Shown here: positions 1 through 10,390 of the stretch, in pieces
How the letters are laid out: every line of letters begins with the position of its first letter
Position numbering within the stretch: position 1 is the stretch's first letter
From: Ascaris suum
Lineage: Eukaryota > Nematoda > Chromadorea > Rhabditida > Ascarididae
NCBI GenBank assembly: GCA_013433145.1
Contig: CM024176.1
Coordinates: 10,278,520-10,342,519 of the forward strand
Length of the DNA stretch: 64,000 nt
Reading direction: 5' to 3'
Program-made: the position numbers and the translations under genes
Notes under the pieces: generated by a model
Told to the model about the DNA's origin: nothing
The model's database searches: none
The model's input: only the letters and a program-made list of their open reading frames with translations

Positions 1-2078
1 AAAGCTAATGATAGGTAAAACAAGAATTATTGTGAAATGGATAATGGATGGCAATGGGTGCTGATTATGGTACCAGCCTGGAGGGTTTGAGATCTCGCCT
101 AGGAAGTTCGTTCTGATCAGCGTGAAAGATTTCGAAACTGAATTATAGGTATCGACGAACAGAAGGTTAGCCAGATAGACGAGCAAGCTGAACTCTCAAC
201 ATCCATTTTTTTTTCCAGCTAACCGAAAAATACGAAGCGGAAAAGGGTGCACTAGGGGTGGACGATTTGCGTTGCTGCATTCCTTTCGTCAGTCCAGCCA
301 GTTCCACAAGTTTCTATGAGAATATAAATCTGCAGAATAATGGCGTCATAGTTCAACTAATCTCAAACGTCTTACAATGGATTTGTCATCAATCTCTCAG
401 GAAGGAAAGCTACATAAAGTATACGAGAAAAGATGCCAAGGAAAAACAGATAGCGAAATATCAACATAATAACGCGCATATATTGGCATTGAGGCTAGGA
501 TAGTGAAGAGCATTGAATTCAGTAGACAACACCAGCAATGACAAGGAAATCGAAACTGATTGGGCGATGCTTGAACGATGAAATGGTTGCGCATCAACGA
601 CGCACAACACAGAGCGGGAAGGTATATGTAGCGCAATTTTGGTGGTCCAAAACCTTTGAGCTACCTATTGTTTTTGCCAGCTACGACTACGATCATGAGC
701 ATGTTCGAGTGAATCTGAAAGGTCAAGCTGCTGCGAATAATTTTCTAACCGAAAGTCACTTCGAATTCCAGTCGACGGTATTCAAAGTGTTCTAAGTCTA
801 TAGTTTCTGACCTTTCAGTCATTACGAACCTCCAGAGATCTCCTTAAAATGCTAGACAAGTAGAGCATTCTTGGAAATTTACGAAATAGCTCGATATGAG
901 AAACTACATCATGTGGTCATATGGAAGATGAGTACTCCCAAGTCGACAGAGTGTAATAAAAGCCATTCAATGACCCTCAATATTTTTATGCTGCAAACCG
1001 TAAAAAAATTCTCGAACCTTGTTTGCAACAGAGAAATATGGCGATTTTCAAATGAGGGTTTCAGTAACCCAGCCGACGTAAAACGCAAATCCACTCACTA
1101 AAAGAAAAATAAATCCATGCAAATTAAAGTGTCAACAATTTTTCAAAGCAAAATTGACGCATCAATCTGCAAAACGAATAGGAACTCATACAGTGGTACA
1201 CGTTGCATCCATGAAATATCAAACTTCTAACTTCAATGATTGAAGCGTACGAAATTTGTACTTCAGGACGAACTTTCTGAAATATGAAAATATAAAAATA
1301 TGTTTCAACATTGAGCGATCAGAGCGAGGTGACCTCTTATCGAAGTCGCAAACGCGGCAATATAGTACGTTGCAACGTGGCACGCGAGCGTGCGCAACAG
1401 AACAGCATCAACAGTGTTGCTTCCCTCGTTCAAGCTTTCGTCAATCGCTGCGCGTCTTAGTGAAATAAGCGTTACGGTTTTTTCTTTACATGTTGAAATT
1501 TGATGCGAATGTTTTCTTGAAATGAGAGGCTTTACAGTTAAAAGAAAATTATAAGTAGCCAGCGTTCCAAATTTTTGGTTTTTTTTTCTCCATCTCAGAA
1601 ATTCTCGGTTTTCTTAGCAACTTTTCGAATCAACTTCAATTGAATCAGCACGGTGATTTACTAAAAAAATTCTAAAACAGTAATTGCGAGAAAGGTTAGA
1701 AAAGGAAGGAGTAGGCATATTATTTCCTACAAGAGAATATTTCTTTTTAAGATCGAAATTCACATGGGACGGTTTGTTTCTTGTTACTGCTGTTGAACAA
1801 TGAAAGATGCAATAAGCCTAAAATGAGAATTTTACGATGGATCGTTGCGTTAGCTGAACTATCTTTTTTCGAAATCACTGTTTTTGTCACTTTTTTCATG
1901 AATTAGGTTCAGCGATGTTTGAGATGGCGCTGGTGTTAAGTTTGCTTCGGAAAGAGCCTTCTTTAATTGGTGCGAATGAATGAGCCATTGCACGATTAGC
2001 TCCTGATGACTGTTGTTTCATGGAATACGAATTCTTGTAATTTCCGTCTTTTATAACATTCGCCTCAGATCGTCCACT
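1..2078. repeat. Left copy of a ~3.25 kb repeat, 5' part (cut by the window edge, interrupted by an LTR retrotransposon)
   Basis: Positions 1-2078 match 36172-38240 almost base for base; position 1 corresponds to 36172. The match continues after the retrotransposon, at 9211-10390. Divergence is uneven: about 0.5% in 840-1500, about 2% in 540-800 and clearly more, with indels, in 1500-2060. Short open frames (for example 538-795) are shared by both copies, but I recognise no protein family in them and they may be chance. The left limit of the repeat is not visible because the window starts inside it. It could be a non-autonomous transposon or a segmental duplication. Confidence 0.9.
2071..2078. 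repeat. Target-site duplication, left
   Basis: CGTCCACT here and CGTCCACT at 9210-9217 flank the retrotransposon. The first base is ambiguous because it can also be counted as the element's last base. The uninterrupted repeat copy at 38240-38250 has a single GTCCACT followed by ATATTGAATGG, as expected of an empty site. The duplication is therefore 7-8 bp. Confidence 0.85.
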
Positions 2079-2194
2079 GTCGCGAAAGGACGCGGCAAAT
2101 ATATATGCAAGAGAAAAGGGGGTTGCGGGGTGGAGGAGATGCGGGCCCCGCTAAGCACTTTACGAAAGAGACAGCGAATCAGAGACGTCGAGAG
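2079..2194 (-). repeat. 3' LTR, truncated (only its terminal ~116 bp remain)
   Basis: 116 bp match the last part of the 5' LTR (8926-9051), from GTCGCGAAAGG through GACGTCGAGAG on the plus strand, with a few substitutions and a shorter G run. Similarity stops abruptly at 2194. The other ~160 bp expected of this LTR, including its hairpins, are missing. A single deletion that removed the U3 side of the LTR and the end of the envelope-like region would explain this. Confidence 0.8.
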
Positions 2195-3510
2195 CACTTC
2201 GTGATTTGCGTAGATCGATCTGCGCTTAAGCTTGTTGTATTGACGTGTCTTGAAGGATGGCTGACCAGAACACGAGTTCGCTCTCAATTTCCCCACCGTG
2301 GGTTCCTTCGTTGCTCCTTTCAATGGTTCCGTTATGTGGAAACACAATTAGTTTGTCGCCTTCTCGTATTGCCGACACGTCACCCCGATGAAGCAACAAC
2401 TTAGCTGTCATCGAAGGGTCGCTTCGACTAATGCTCCGAATAAGGATAAGGGAATTGTTTCTCGTTTGACATTGTGTTTCGGCACACTTATTCAGGTGCA
2501 GTTTGAACTGCTGCAGCATTTATCAGAAGCGTATTGAAATTTCGCATTTTCTCGATCGAATCTTGATTCAAGTTCAACAGAAGATATGTTCAGTGCGCGA
2601 ACTCCTGCCTTTCGGTACCAGTCAGTGACATCTTGCTATTTCCAGTCATCAAATGTGATGAGAATACCATTTGCATAGCTGCAAACGACCGAATTTGACA
2701 CTGCTCCGCTTCCTCCAGCTTTCGTCAAATGCCTCGAGTGGAACGAATGAAGCTTGAAGTTTTTCAACAATGATCATCTTCTCTGTAACCTGTGCGAGAT
2801 AGTGCCCACTCGGTACCATGTACACTGCTCAGCGAGCATTTTCTTATCCCATAGAATAATTCGACCATCAGCCATGCACTTTCCGGTGGACGCTTTGCAA
2901 GCCGTGACGTTTACCAGACAAGAATCGATATGCACATCATCACCAGTCAACAGTAGCCTTCATCCAACTCGTAATTCACAGTAGCAGTACATCTTTCACC
3001 AAAGATGGCGTAAGAAGCGGTTGACGGTTGAGAGCTCTTCCATCTTTTCGCACCGATCCTTTCGAGCTGGAGCCCGCTGAAGCGCTTGGTGTTCCTAATC
3101 TCTTCACAAGCTTGAGCTGTGACGGCCGATATAATTGGTTCTTCAAGAGTTTCGTACATACTGAATCGGAGAAATGCTCGAGTGCAGATCTTATGAGTGA
3201 TCTGGAAACAACTGATAGCTTCTACTCGTTTCAATTTTCTTTCGAAAACGCTTATTCTTGTCGTCGTAAGATGGCTGAACCGTTCTACTCTACAGTTCTC
3301 ATTTTCTGGAATTGGTAGATATATACCTTGAGTTCCGCTGGCTGCGGTGCTCCCGACGACTGAAGTTAGTAATCCCCAGGTAAGGAGGCAAGGCAGTAGG
3401 TAGAAGGGTAAAGAATGTTTTCGTTTTGTGACCGTTTTATAGAATGTTTCTCGGATAACAGTCGTAATTACTGTTGCTGCCGTTGCTGTTATTGCATCTG
3501 CGTTGGTTCG
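2195..3510 (-). pseudogene. Envelope-like glycoprotein region of the BEL element, broken
   Basis: Downstream of the integrase C-terminal domain the same minus-strand frame runs on without a stop. It reads a hydrophobic stretch (about 18 residues, near 3350-3405) and then a cysteine-containing ectodomain-like sequence down to 2947. Reading continues in other frames, with stops, to about 2500. Cysteine spacing and position resemble the envelope-like third module of nematode BEL elements of the Cer7 type, which are related to phlebovirus-type glycoproteins. That assignment is inference from position and general character. Frameshift and stop near 2947 and 2790 and the deletion at 2195 make it non-functional. 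Confidence 0.55.
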
Positions 3511-4935
3511 AATTTCGAGTGGGAAGAGATTATTGATTGCTCTTTGCACCTTCTTACCGTTTGAAAGACGAATAGTTGCTGTTCTCACCTTTGACGGTTC
3601 GGGATGTAGGGCTTCGATAACTCCGAGCGGCCAGGTGCCGCGTGGATATGGTGACTCGTTGAGCAGCACTATTTCGTTGACCTCAGGGGATCTCTTTTCA
3701 ATGCTGAATGGCTGTTTATGAGTTGTTTGATATCGTTCGCTCAACATCATGAGATATTCTTCTCGCCATATCGTCCAAAAGTTATCAAGTTCTGCTGTCG
3801 TTTCTTCCCAATATTTCAAAAGCTTTTGGTGGATGTCACTAGGGTCTCGATATGTGGGGTCTCGTGCATCATTCTCTAGGCTTCTGAATACTCCCGGTGA
3901 AGAATTACCGTGTGGCAGCAGAAAATCGACTGGTCGTAGAACTGTCGTATTCTCCGATGTGAAGGGGGTAATCGGACGGCAGTCTACCACTGCTTCGGCA
4001 TCCGTCGTCAGTGTTTGAAGTTCTTCTTGCATCAGCCTTTTCCGTCCAATTGTTTTCTTCATACTGCCTTTTACGAGACCAACCATTCACTCATAGATGC
4101 CACCTTGCCATGGCGCGAGTGGAGTAATAAATGACCACTGAATATTGTGTGCGGCGCAATAGTCGAGAATTGCGTTGTCCGTCTGGCGCACTTTAGATAC
4201 AGAGGCGAGTACAGATCGAGCCCAGACGAATTGTGTGCCGTTATCCGAAAGCATTCTCTTAGGAAGTCTTCTTCTGGAAACAAAGCGACGCAAACACTGA
4301 ATAACACCTGGCCCGGATAGGTCAGAGGCGACTTCGAGATGTACAGCTCTAGTTGAGAAACAAGTGAATAAACAGATCCATCGTTTTGTGCGATCCTTTT
4401 CATCGGAACGTATCGTGTCCTATATAATCGACACCAGTACTTTCCAAAGGAGGATGCTTAGATACTCGTTCCGGCGAATAGGTGGCGTTAGGGGCATCTG
4501 AAAGGGCTTGGACTTCCATCGTCGGCAATGAAAGCAATTGTTGAGAGCTCGTTTTGTGGTCTGACGACCACGAGGGATCCAGTATGCCTCACTGATCTTC
4601 GCGAGAATTGAAGAGATCCCAGCGTGCAAAAGCTCCTCGTGGATGTGTAAAATAAGCAACTGAGTTATGCGGTTGTCTGTAGGCAAGTAGATTAATAGTG
4701 GTGATGAAGCATATTTCATTCTACTTTCGCATTTCCACAAGCCATCTTTATCGAGATGAGCGTTCCACTTTTCTCTCTCTTGCAGGCAAATGTCCTCTCT
4801 TTGAGCTTGCTTAATCAGTAGTTCTTCAGCTCGAGATATTTCGTTCCTTTTAACGATCCCTTTTCGGGGCAATTTCCTTTGAAGCAGGCAACTGCACGCA
4901 ATACCCATGCTGTCGTTCGCAGTAGACGAGGCCAT
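3511..4935 (-). pseudogene. pol: Integrase domain of BEL pol, frameshifted
   Basis: The 4935-4420 frame carries an HHCC-type zinc finger (HIHEELLHAG ... CFHCRRWK). The DDE core follows in two other frames: first Asp in a VDYIG context near 4425, second in SDNGTQF near 4250, Glu in WQGGIYE near 4095. The frame 4086-2947 then begins with a DUF5641-like integrase C-terminus (about residues 1-192, with the YPRGTWPLGVI and LFPLEI motifs). Integrase would insert the cDNA into host DNA. At least two frameshifts and one stop (near 4420) separate the parts, so no intact enzyme is made. All three catalytic residues are still readable. Confidence 0.85.
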
Positions 4936-5832
4936 TGGCTGAAACGCGTAGCGTTGTTAATAGTCGATGAACGATCGTATATTTCACACGCCAGGTGCGT
5001 ATTCGCTGTTGTTGCTTCTGTTTCTAAGTGGTCTTCTGGGCTAGCATTGTTTTCTGACCTAACAGTGTGATTTAGCAATTGTGGCAACTGCTCACTAGAA
5101 TAGAGAAGCCAATGTGGTCCACGCCACCATAATTTGTTGTTGATCAGATCGTCGAGGTCACTACCTCTCGTAGGAATATCGGCCGGATTGGAATCTGAAG
5201 GAACGTATCCAAATCTGGCACCCGTTTTCCGAGTTTCTTTTAGGCGATTTTCCACGAATCGATCTTTCTGATGCACGTCACTGGAGCGAATTCGTTGTAA
5301 AGTGCACTGACTGTCAGTCCAAATATACTTGTCGACGCTTTCCAGTTGCAGCTGCTGTGAGGTGTATTCAAGCAGCCTCGTCCTCGTTCCAATAAGAGCT
5401 CCCATAAGTTCCTGACGACGAATGGTGGATCCTTTGAGCGGGGTAAGTCGAGTTTTGCAAATTAGCAGATGACATTTAATTTCTGAATTCATTTCTGTTC
5501 GGATGTAAACGGCTGAAGCGTACGCTGTCTTCGATGCATCCGTGAAACAGTGAAGTTGCAGAAAAGCTTGCCTGTTTATGGCGAATTGTGGTCATTCCAC
5601 TCACCGCAAATGCTGTTAATCTGCTTGGTATACTTTCTTGTAACCTCTCGTCCCACTTTTGATTCTTTCTCCATAGATCTTGTAGAATTACTTTTAATGG
5701 AGTTAACAAAGGAGAGATGTGTCCGGTAGGATCGTATTGAGCAGCGATATAGGACAATAGTTGCCGTTTGGTCATCATCGGCTGCTTCGTTGAACTTATT
5801 TCCACTGAATATAGTCTGCTGTAGTATTTCAT
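4815..5832 (-). pseudogene. pol: RNase H and connecting region of BEL pol, frameshifted
   Basis: 5832-5476 holds the conserved BEL connecting region (TKRQLLSYIAAQYDPTGHI and LQDLWRKN). Near 5550-5500 the frame changes around FTDAS, the expected first RNase H aspartate. 5492-4815 continues with IRRQELMGALIGTR, WTDSQC and NPADIPTRG, all typical of BEL/Pao RNase H. This domain degrades the RNA of the RNA-DNA hybrid during reverse transcription. The frame change between the two parts is a disabling indel. Confidence 0.87.
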
Positions 5833-6512
5833 CGCAGTCCTAGCAGTTTCGCGTTAGTTGCTTCGTGACGATCCCTTTCTGGAATTGTTTTGTTGAAGGT
5901 TGCGTCGTTGCTCAGAAATTCGCGAATGTTCATTCGTGCGTTTTCGAATAGTTTCTTTATGCGCTCGAACTTTTTGAAGGTCTCTTCCGTCGTACGTGCA
6001 CTGATCAGTACGTTGTCCACATAAATGTTCTTCCAAATTTCTTCGGCTAATGCTACGTCACCGTACGAGTCTAGATGCGTTTTGATTGTTGCCGCGAGGA
6101 GAAAGGGACTTGCGTTGAGTCCAAACGGGACTCGTGCAAAGCGAAAGACCTTTAGGTTGCTGTGAGATGGCGGTGAGTTGATATCAGACAGCCATAGAAA
6201 GCGAGTCGCATCTCGATCTGGTTTATTGAGAGCCACTTGTAGAGAAGCCTTCTCTAAATCTCCTATAATTGCAATGTGCATTGAACGAAATCGAAGCAGT
6301 ATACCACCTAAATTCGGGAGTAAAACTGGTCCTCTCATAATTGCTTCGTTAATGCTTTTAGTTCCCCTCGATTTGGAAGAACCATCGAACACTACTCGAA
6401 CCTTTGTAGTCACCTTATATGGGTTAATTACTGCTTGATGTGGCAAATAGTGGACAATGTTGGAAGTGGGTTTTAGTTCCTCCTGAGGTACTTCGATGAC
6501 TCCACAATCCAT
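5829..6512 (-). pseudogene. pol: Reverse transcriptase domain of BEL pol
   Basis: A 227-residue open frame begins at the expected RT N-terminus (CGVIEVP, YLPHQAV, KVRVVFDGSSKS). It passes through LGGILLRFR, the first catalytic region (IIGDLEKASLQV), FARVPFGLNASPFLL, and the catalytic box IYVDNVLI near 6010. The box has YVDN where most reverse transcriptases have YxDD; nematode BEL elements commonly show Asn here. The domain copies element RNA into cDNA. It overlaps the protease frame by 40 bases in another phase, which points to a frameshift at about 6500. Confidence 0.9.
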
Positions 6513-7846
6513 CTGCTGAGAAAAGATTGCGTCATATTTTTCGAGAAGTTTTCTGTGGAATTTGCGGCACAGAAACGCTTCATTCTGTGGAATTCGCGAT
6601 CATTCTGTAAACTCTTCCAAGTTGAAAGCAATCGACCACATGCTAGGCCAAAATTCTGTGGAATTTGCGGCACAGAAACTCTGAATGGGAGGCTCACTGA
6701 ATAGCGACCGTCGATTCTCTTCACCGTTTCCTTGAACATGCCCATTGCTCGTTGGTCTTCATGCTCGGCTGGTGAATCTCGAATTCCAAGGAGCTGAATA
6801 TACCAATATTTGGAGATTTGCTCGACTTGTTCTGAGGAATGCTGGTTCGTAAATTCCATTTCTTCCTTAGCGTCGTCTGGCATTTGTTTTTCAATACATA
6901 CCACTGCCGGAGCTACTTCATACTTTTCGGCCTGTTCGGACGATAAAATATAGCCAACTTTGGCGGCAATTAATTCGTTGCCCTTTCCTTGGCATTTGAT
7001 TCCTGCAAGCGGAATAAAGTCACTGAAATAGTCACGACCGATCAGAATATCTGGAGGACGAATTTTTCGCGGCAGCTCTGACGGCTTCAGGTCACCAAAG
7101 TGGGCTTCAGTGTTGTCACCGACAACTTCTAAGTTGGTAGTAATTCGCTTAATTGTGCTTACTCTGACAGCCTTGCGGATACCGTTCTGAAGTTGAACGG
7201 AAATAACAGTTCGATTTGATTGGATAATTTGCGGCGCACAATCACCAAAAGTGCTTATGCTCAGCTTTTGCGGTGTTGTGTTTAGCCGTAGCCGATTCGC
7301 TAAGCGCGTTGTTATGTACGACTTTTGACTGCCCGAATCAAAAAACATTAACGCTTTCGTTCGGCAATTTGCTTTTTGAGGGTTGGAGACCACTACTTCT
7401 TTACAGAACAGCAGTGCTTTATTTCCAGTTGCCATATTTGCTGCAATCACTTCTTCAGGTGAAAGGGGCTGGTCTGTACCATTCTTCCCCTTTTCTTGCG
7501 ATTTGCACCTCTCCATGCATAGGAGTGAGTTATGATTGCGATTATGGCAGTAGTAGCAATGCTGCATTGCTTTGCAGTCTTGCAGTGAATGTCCCCTTTT
7601 CAAACGTTTTGTGCACAATTGAAGTTTATTCGCTCGCTGGATTCTTTTCTCCGTGGTGCTGTACGAAGGGCAGTTGCGATTCCAGTGTGATTCACCACAG
7701 AATGCACATGGTTTTGACGACTTTTTCTGTTGTTTTTGCTGAGCGAGAAGCGAAGATGTTTTGATTTGCGGCTGCCTCGGCGTGCTAACAGTTTTCACTT
7801 GCTGAGCTCTTCCGTATGACTGCACATATATTAACTTCGCGGTCAT
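6473..7846 (-). pseudogene. Nucleocapsid zinc knuckles and aspartic protease of BEL gag-pol
   Basis: A 457-residue frame. Near its start it has zinc-knuckle motifs, CAFCGESHWNRNC and CYYCHNRNHNSLLC, with a weaker one between. These bind element RNA. The aspartic protease follows with the active-site context FFDSGSQKSYI (DSG, as usual in BEL) near 7340 and a flap region before DILIGRDYF near 7050. The protease would cut the polyprotein. The C-terminal 40 residues are disturbed by a 26-bp sequence repeated at 6551-6576 and 6654-6679. The frame starts 4 bases after a stop in the preceding gag frame, so one indel separates them. Confidence 0.87.
6551..6679. repeat. Local 26-bp direct duplication inside pol
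   Basis: The 26 bases TTCTGTGG...CAGAAAC occur identically at 6551-6576 and 6654-6679, 103 bp apart. A partial third copy (TTCTGTGGAATTCGCG) lies at 6583-6598. In the coding direction the copies lie just before the reverse transcriptase, where BEL elements normally read straight through. They look like a post-insertion duplication. Confidence 0.85.
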
Positions 7847-7849
7847 AAA

Positions 7850-8811
7850 CTAGCGAAGTTTTGCCCTTAATTTTTCGATGTTCCATTCTGAATCTGACGC
7901 CTTGTATTCACTAATGCGTCTTTTTATTCGCTGCGAGAACTTTTGCTCAGTTACAAAAACCAACAAAGGTGAGTCGAGATTTTCACCTGCTTGCTCAAGC
8001 TGCTTTAATATTCTTTCCAGTGCCTGCACAGTTGCCACCAGTTGTGACCCATTATCACTGGGGTGTGTAAGCTGGCTATTATAATGGCTGGGTTTCCGTA
8101 ATTTGATTTTAGCGCAGTTACCACCAAATCAAAGCTACTTTCACTTATAGCGTAGCCCTGAGCGACGGTTCCTGCTGGGCCTTCAAGTAGTGAAAGCAGA
8201 TAGTTCAAGCGCTGAATTTTTGGCAAGTGGCCAACAGTAGAATTAAATGTTTCCCAGAATCCAGTCCACTGTTTAGGGTTTCCAGAAAATTTTCTGAGTT
8301 GGATCTGGGGCAGAGCAGCGTGACTGCCTACGGGTTCTGGAGGCGAAAGAGCAGAGATTGCTTCTAAATTCGAGGACACTTGCGCTCTTAGCGCAGTGGG
8401 TGACGAAACCGAGGATTGCAAAGTCTTCAGAATATCAGTGATATTAGAAATCCTAGCGTTCAGTTGATCAGCAATGGTTTTAGCTTGCTCGCATAGATAG
8501 AGAAAGCTGTCTGGTTGCATAGCGTAATCTTCGTACGCCTTAGTCTCTGCTTCTGTTGTTCGCTGATCGCTTAAAGTGTCCGAGAATTCAAGCCACTTTT
8601 CGTGCTTGTTTTCAATTTGCGAAATGAGGCGCATTACAGTTTTCAAGCAATGGCGCAGACAGTCTCTACGTTTTATAAAAGCGGTAATTTGAAAAGAACT
8701 TTCCTGTGATGTGTCGACATCCTCCTCAGTCGGCGGGATCCTTGCAACATCGTTTTCAACTCTTGAACCATAGGTTCCAGCCCGGCTTTCATGCGTTGGG
8801 CCATTCCTCAA
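7850..8811 (-). pseudogene. gag: Gag (DUF1759-like) of BEL element, frameshifted
   Basis: 8811-8005 reads a coiled, polar N-terminal part and then the BEL gag signature LPQIQLRKFSGNPKQWTGFW, followed by RLNYLLSLLEGPAGTVAQGY and ALKSNYGNP. This is the DUF1759-type structural protein that forms the particle. After the NP motif the frame shifts near 8050, and 8038-7850 continues the gag C-terminal helix-rich region until a stop. The ATG at 8811 lies about 115 bases inside the 5' LTR end, a normal leader length. The frameshift and stop mean this gag cannot be made intact. Confidence 0.87.
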
Positions 8812-8925
8812 AGAATATATTCAGTAGAACCAAACAGTGCGAATTAGTCGCAGAGACCTTTCGCAGAATTCGAAGTTTTGCAGAATCCGGAGAAAAATCC
8901 GATCCTGCCGAGGTCGCCGAAATTT
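8812..8925 (-). other. Untranslated leader between 5' LTR and gag
   Basis: A 114-bp stretch directly after the LTR end on the minus strand, beginning AAATTTCGGCGACC. A primer-binding site complementary to a tRNA 3' end (starting TGG) is expected here, but I see none directly at the LTR end. The primer tRNA cannot be assigned. Confidence 0.5.
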
Positions 8926-9210
8926 GTCGCGAAAGGACGCGGCAAATATATATATGCGAGAGAAAAGGAGGTTGCGGGGGGGGGGGGGGGAGGAGATGCG
9001 GGCCACGCTAAGCACTTTACGAAAGAGACAGCGAGTCAGAGACGTCGAGAGTTAAATACACTTATAAAGAATGACAACAAATGAGGAGACATAGAATCCT
9101 CTCACAACAAAGTGAGGATTCTATGTTTTCTTTCTCACAAAATCTCCAGCAAAATCTTCTTGTTCACTTTGCTAGGATTTTGTTTTAACTGTTTCGTCGT
9201 TTGACGCGAC
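8926..9210 (-). repeat. 5' LTR of the BEL element (285 bp)
   Basis: On the minus strand it runs from GTCGCGTCAAAC (9210) to CCTTTCGCGAC (8926), so its ends are the 6-bp inverted pair GTCGCG/CGCGAC. It contains two hairpins (9089-9126 and 9137-9183), an AT-rich segment with TTTATAAG near 9063-9070 that could be the core promoter, and a 15-base G/C run at 8976-8990. Its 8926-9051 part is repeated at 2079-2194, which defines the LTR pair. Confidence 0.82.
9089..9126. other. 13-bp perfect hairpin in the LTR
   Basis: ACATAGAATCCTC (9089-9101) pairs exactly with GAGGATTCTATGT (9114-9126) around a 12-base loop. A second, less perfect hairpin follows at 9137-9183 (ACAAAATC/GATTTTGT with inner AGCAAA/TTTGCT). 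Position at the start of the LTR suggests a role in transcription, RNA folding or packaging, but that is inference. Confidence 0.8.
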
Positions 9211-10390
9211 GTCCACTATATTGAATGGAAAGTTTTTTTTACTCATTTTGGTGCTGTTAAATCAAGCTATTTTTGTTGCCTTTTTGTATGCTAATCCACC
9301 ACCTACGGTGTTTGCGACAAAACGACACATTGGGAAGATTGCATCATTATCGTTGGCGGTGACACCCAGTAAGCATGCTTGTATCGGTTGGAGGAGGCGT
9401 CGTCAAGCCGTGGCTGTAGTTAATCGCTGTCTTATACTTTGCGTCACTTCTAGATCGTTTGCTAACGCAAGCATTTGTGAGCTATGCGAATGCAACTCAT
9501 ATTTGAATAGTTGGATGAGTAAACAACTATTTGAGAGGTGAGGTCATGTTTGGGCGTTAAAAATTTCCTTTAAAAAAGTGCGATTTACGTTGAAACGATG
9601 ACACTCAATCGGTGAGGATGTATGTCTGGCTAAGCAAACCATTTCATTCATGTTGGCTTAAATCCGAGCAAAGCAATACCTTAATCAGAGCAATACCCAA
9701 TAAAGGAGGGCAGATCATAGCGGAATTATCTGCTCTCTAGGATTTCAGAAATTATTGAATCATGAAACTCTCCAAGAATTGGCATAACGTATATACCTCG
9801 CAAAGTGCATAACTGTACATGGACTATCGGATTGTGGAAATTGTAGGTGGAAACAATATTGGCAGTGTTTATCGTAGACAATGGTACTATACTTAGCGAT
9901 GGGACTTTTGGCTTTATAACTCAAAGGCTTCGGAAATGAGACATGAACAGTTCAATTTTACGAGTGAAAGCGATTGAACTTTCCGTTAACATTCCGAAAA
10001 TTGAAGAAAATGATGCATGCATTGGAAACCAACCTACAATCAACGTTTGAATAATTTCAGTCTTTGCCATTCAAACTCCAACATTTCAGTGAATTATGAT
10101 GCAATTCGATCTTTAAAAAATTCAAAACCACGCTAATCAATTGAACATGCCTCACTTTCGCGGTGATACATCCTCCTTTTTTATCTTTGAAAAAATCGTC
10201 AATTTTCTGGTTTAAAAAAATGAGCTTTTGCCAAAAATTGATTGTTTCAAGTTTTACCTTTATCTGCTGAAAAATCGCTGCGATGTGTCAAAGGAGGGAG
10301 AAGAATTTTCCTGTGGGTGGGTATTGACCCTTTCTTTCTTAGCTAGTGGCAAGAAGAGATAAATGCATCATTTTCGCCGATTTGAGTATA
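9211..10390. repeat. Left copy of the ~3.25 kb repeat, 3' part
   Basis: Continues the match to 38244-39417 after the retrotransposon, starting with the right target-site duplication GTCCACT (9211-9217). The match ends sharply after GATTTGAGTATA. The sequence following (GGCGACAC... here, CCTGAAAG... at 39418) differs, which fixes the right boundary of the repeat. No recognised gene is inside. Confidence 0.9.

Larger units (their letters stand above)
2079..9210 (-). mobile_element. BEL/Pao LTR retrotransposon with envelope-like tail, degenerate, inserted in the 3.25 kb repeat
   Basis: A 7132-bp insertion, absent from the second copy of the host repeat. On the minus strand it reads in order 5' LTR (8926-9210), gag with a DUF1759-like region, zinc knuckles and aspartic protease, BEL-type reverse transcriptase, RNase H, integrase with zinc finger and DUF5641-like C-terminus, an envelope-like region, and a truncated 3' LTR (2079-2194). 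The ends are GTCGCG...CGCGAC. The coding region is broken into at least six frames by frameshifts and stops, so this copy cannot be autonomous. The order protease-RT-RNase H-integrase and the sequence style are those of the BEL/Pao superfamily, not Gypsy or Copia. Confidence 0.93.

Noticed and set aside
538..795. 85-codon frame kept in both copies of the 3.25 kb repeat
   Set aside because: Kept open in both copies, but the copies are only a few percent diverged, so this is weak evidence. No family, signal or splice context supports it.
7273..7764. 163-codon plus-strand frame
   Set aside because: Antisense shadow of the protease/zinc-knuckle region of the retrotransposon, which has family motifs on the minus strand.
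8837..9084. Gly/Arg-rich plus-strand frames in and next to the LTR
   Set aside because: They cross the LTR boundary and the G run in several phases and are LTR sequence, not a gene.
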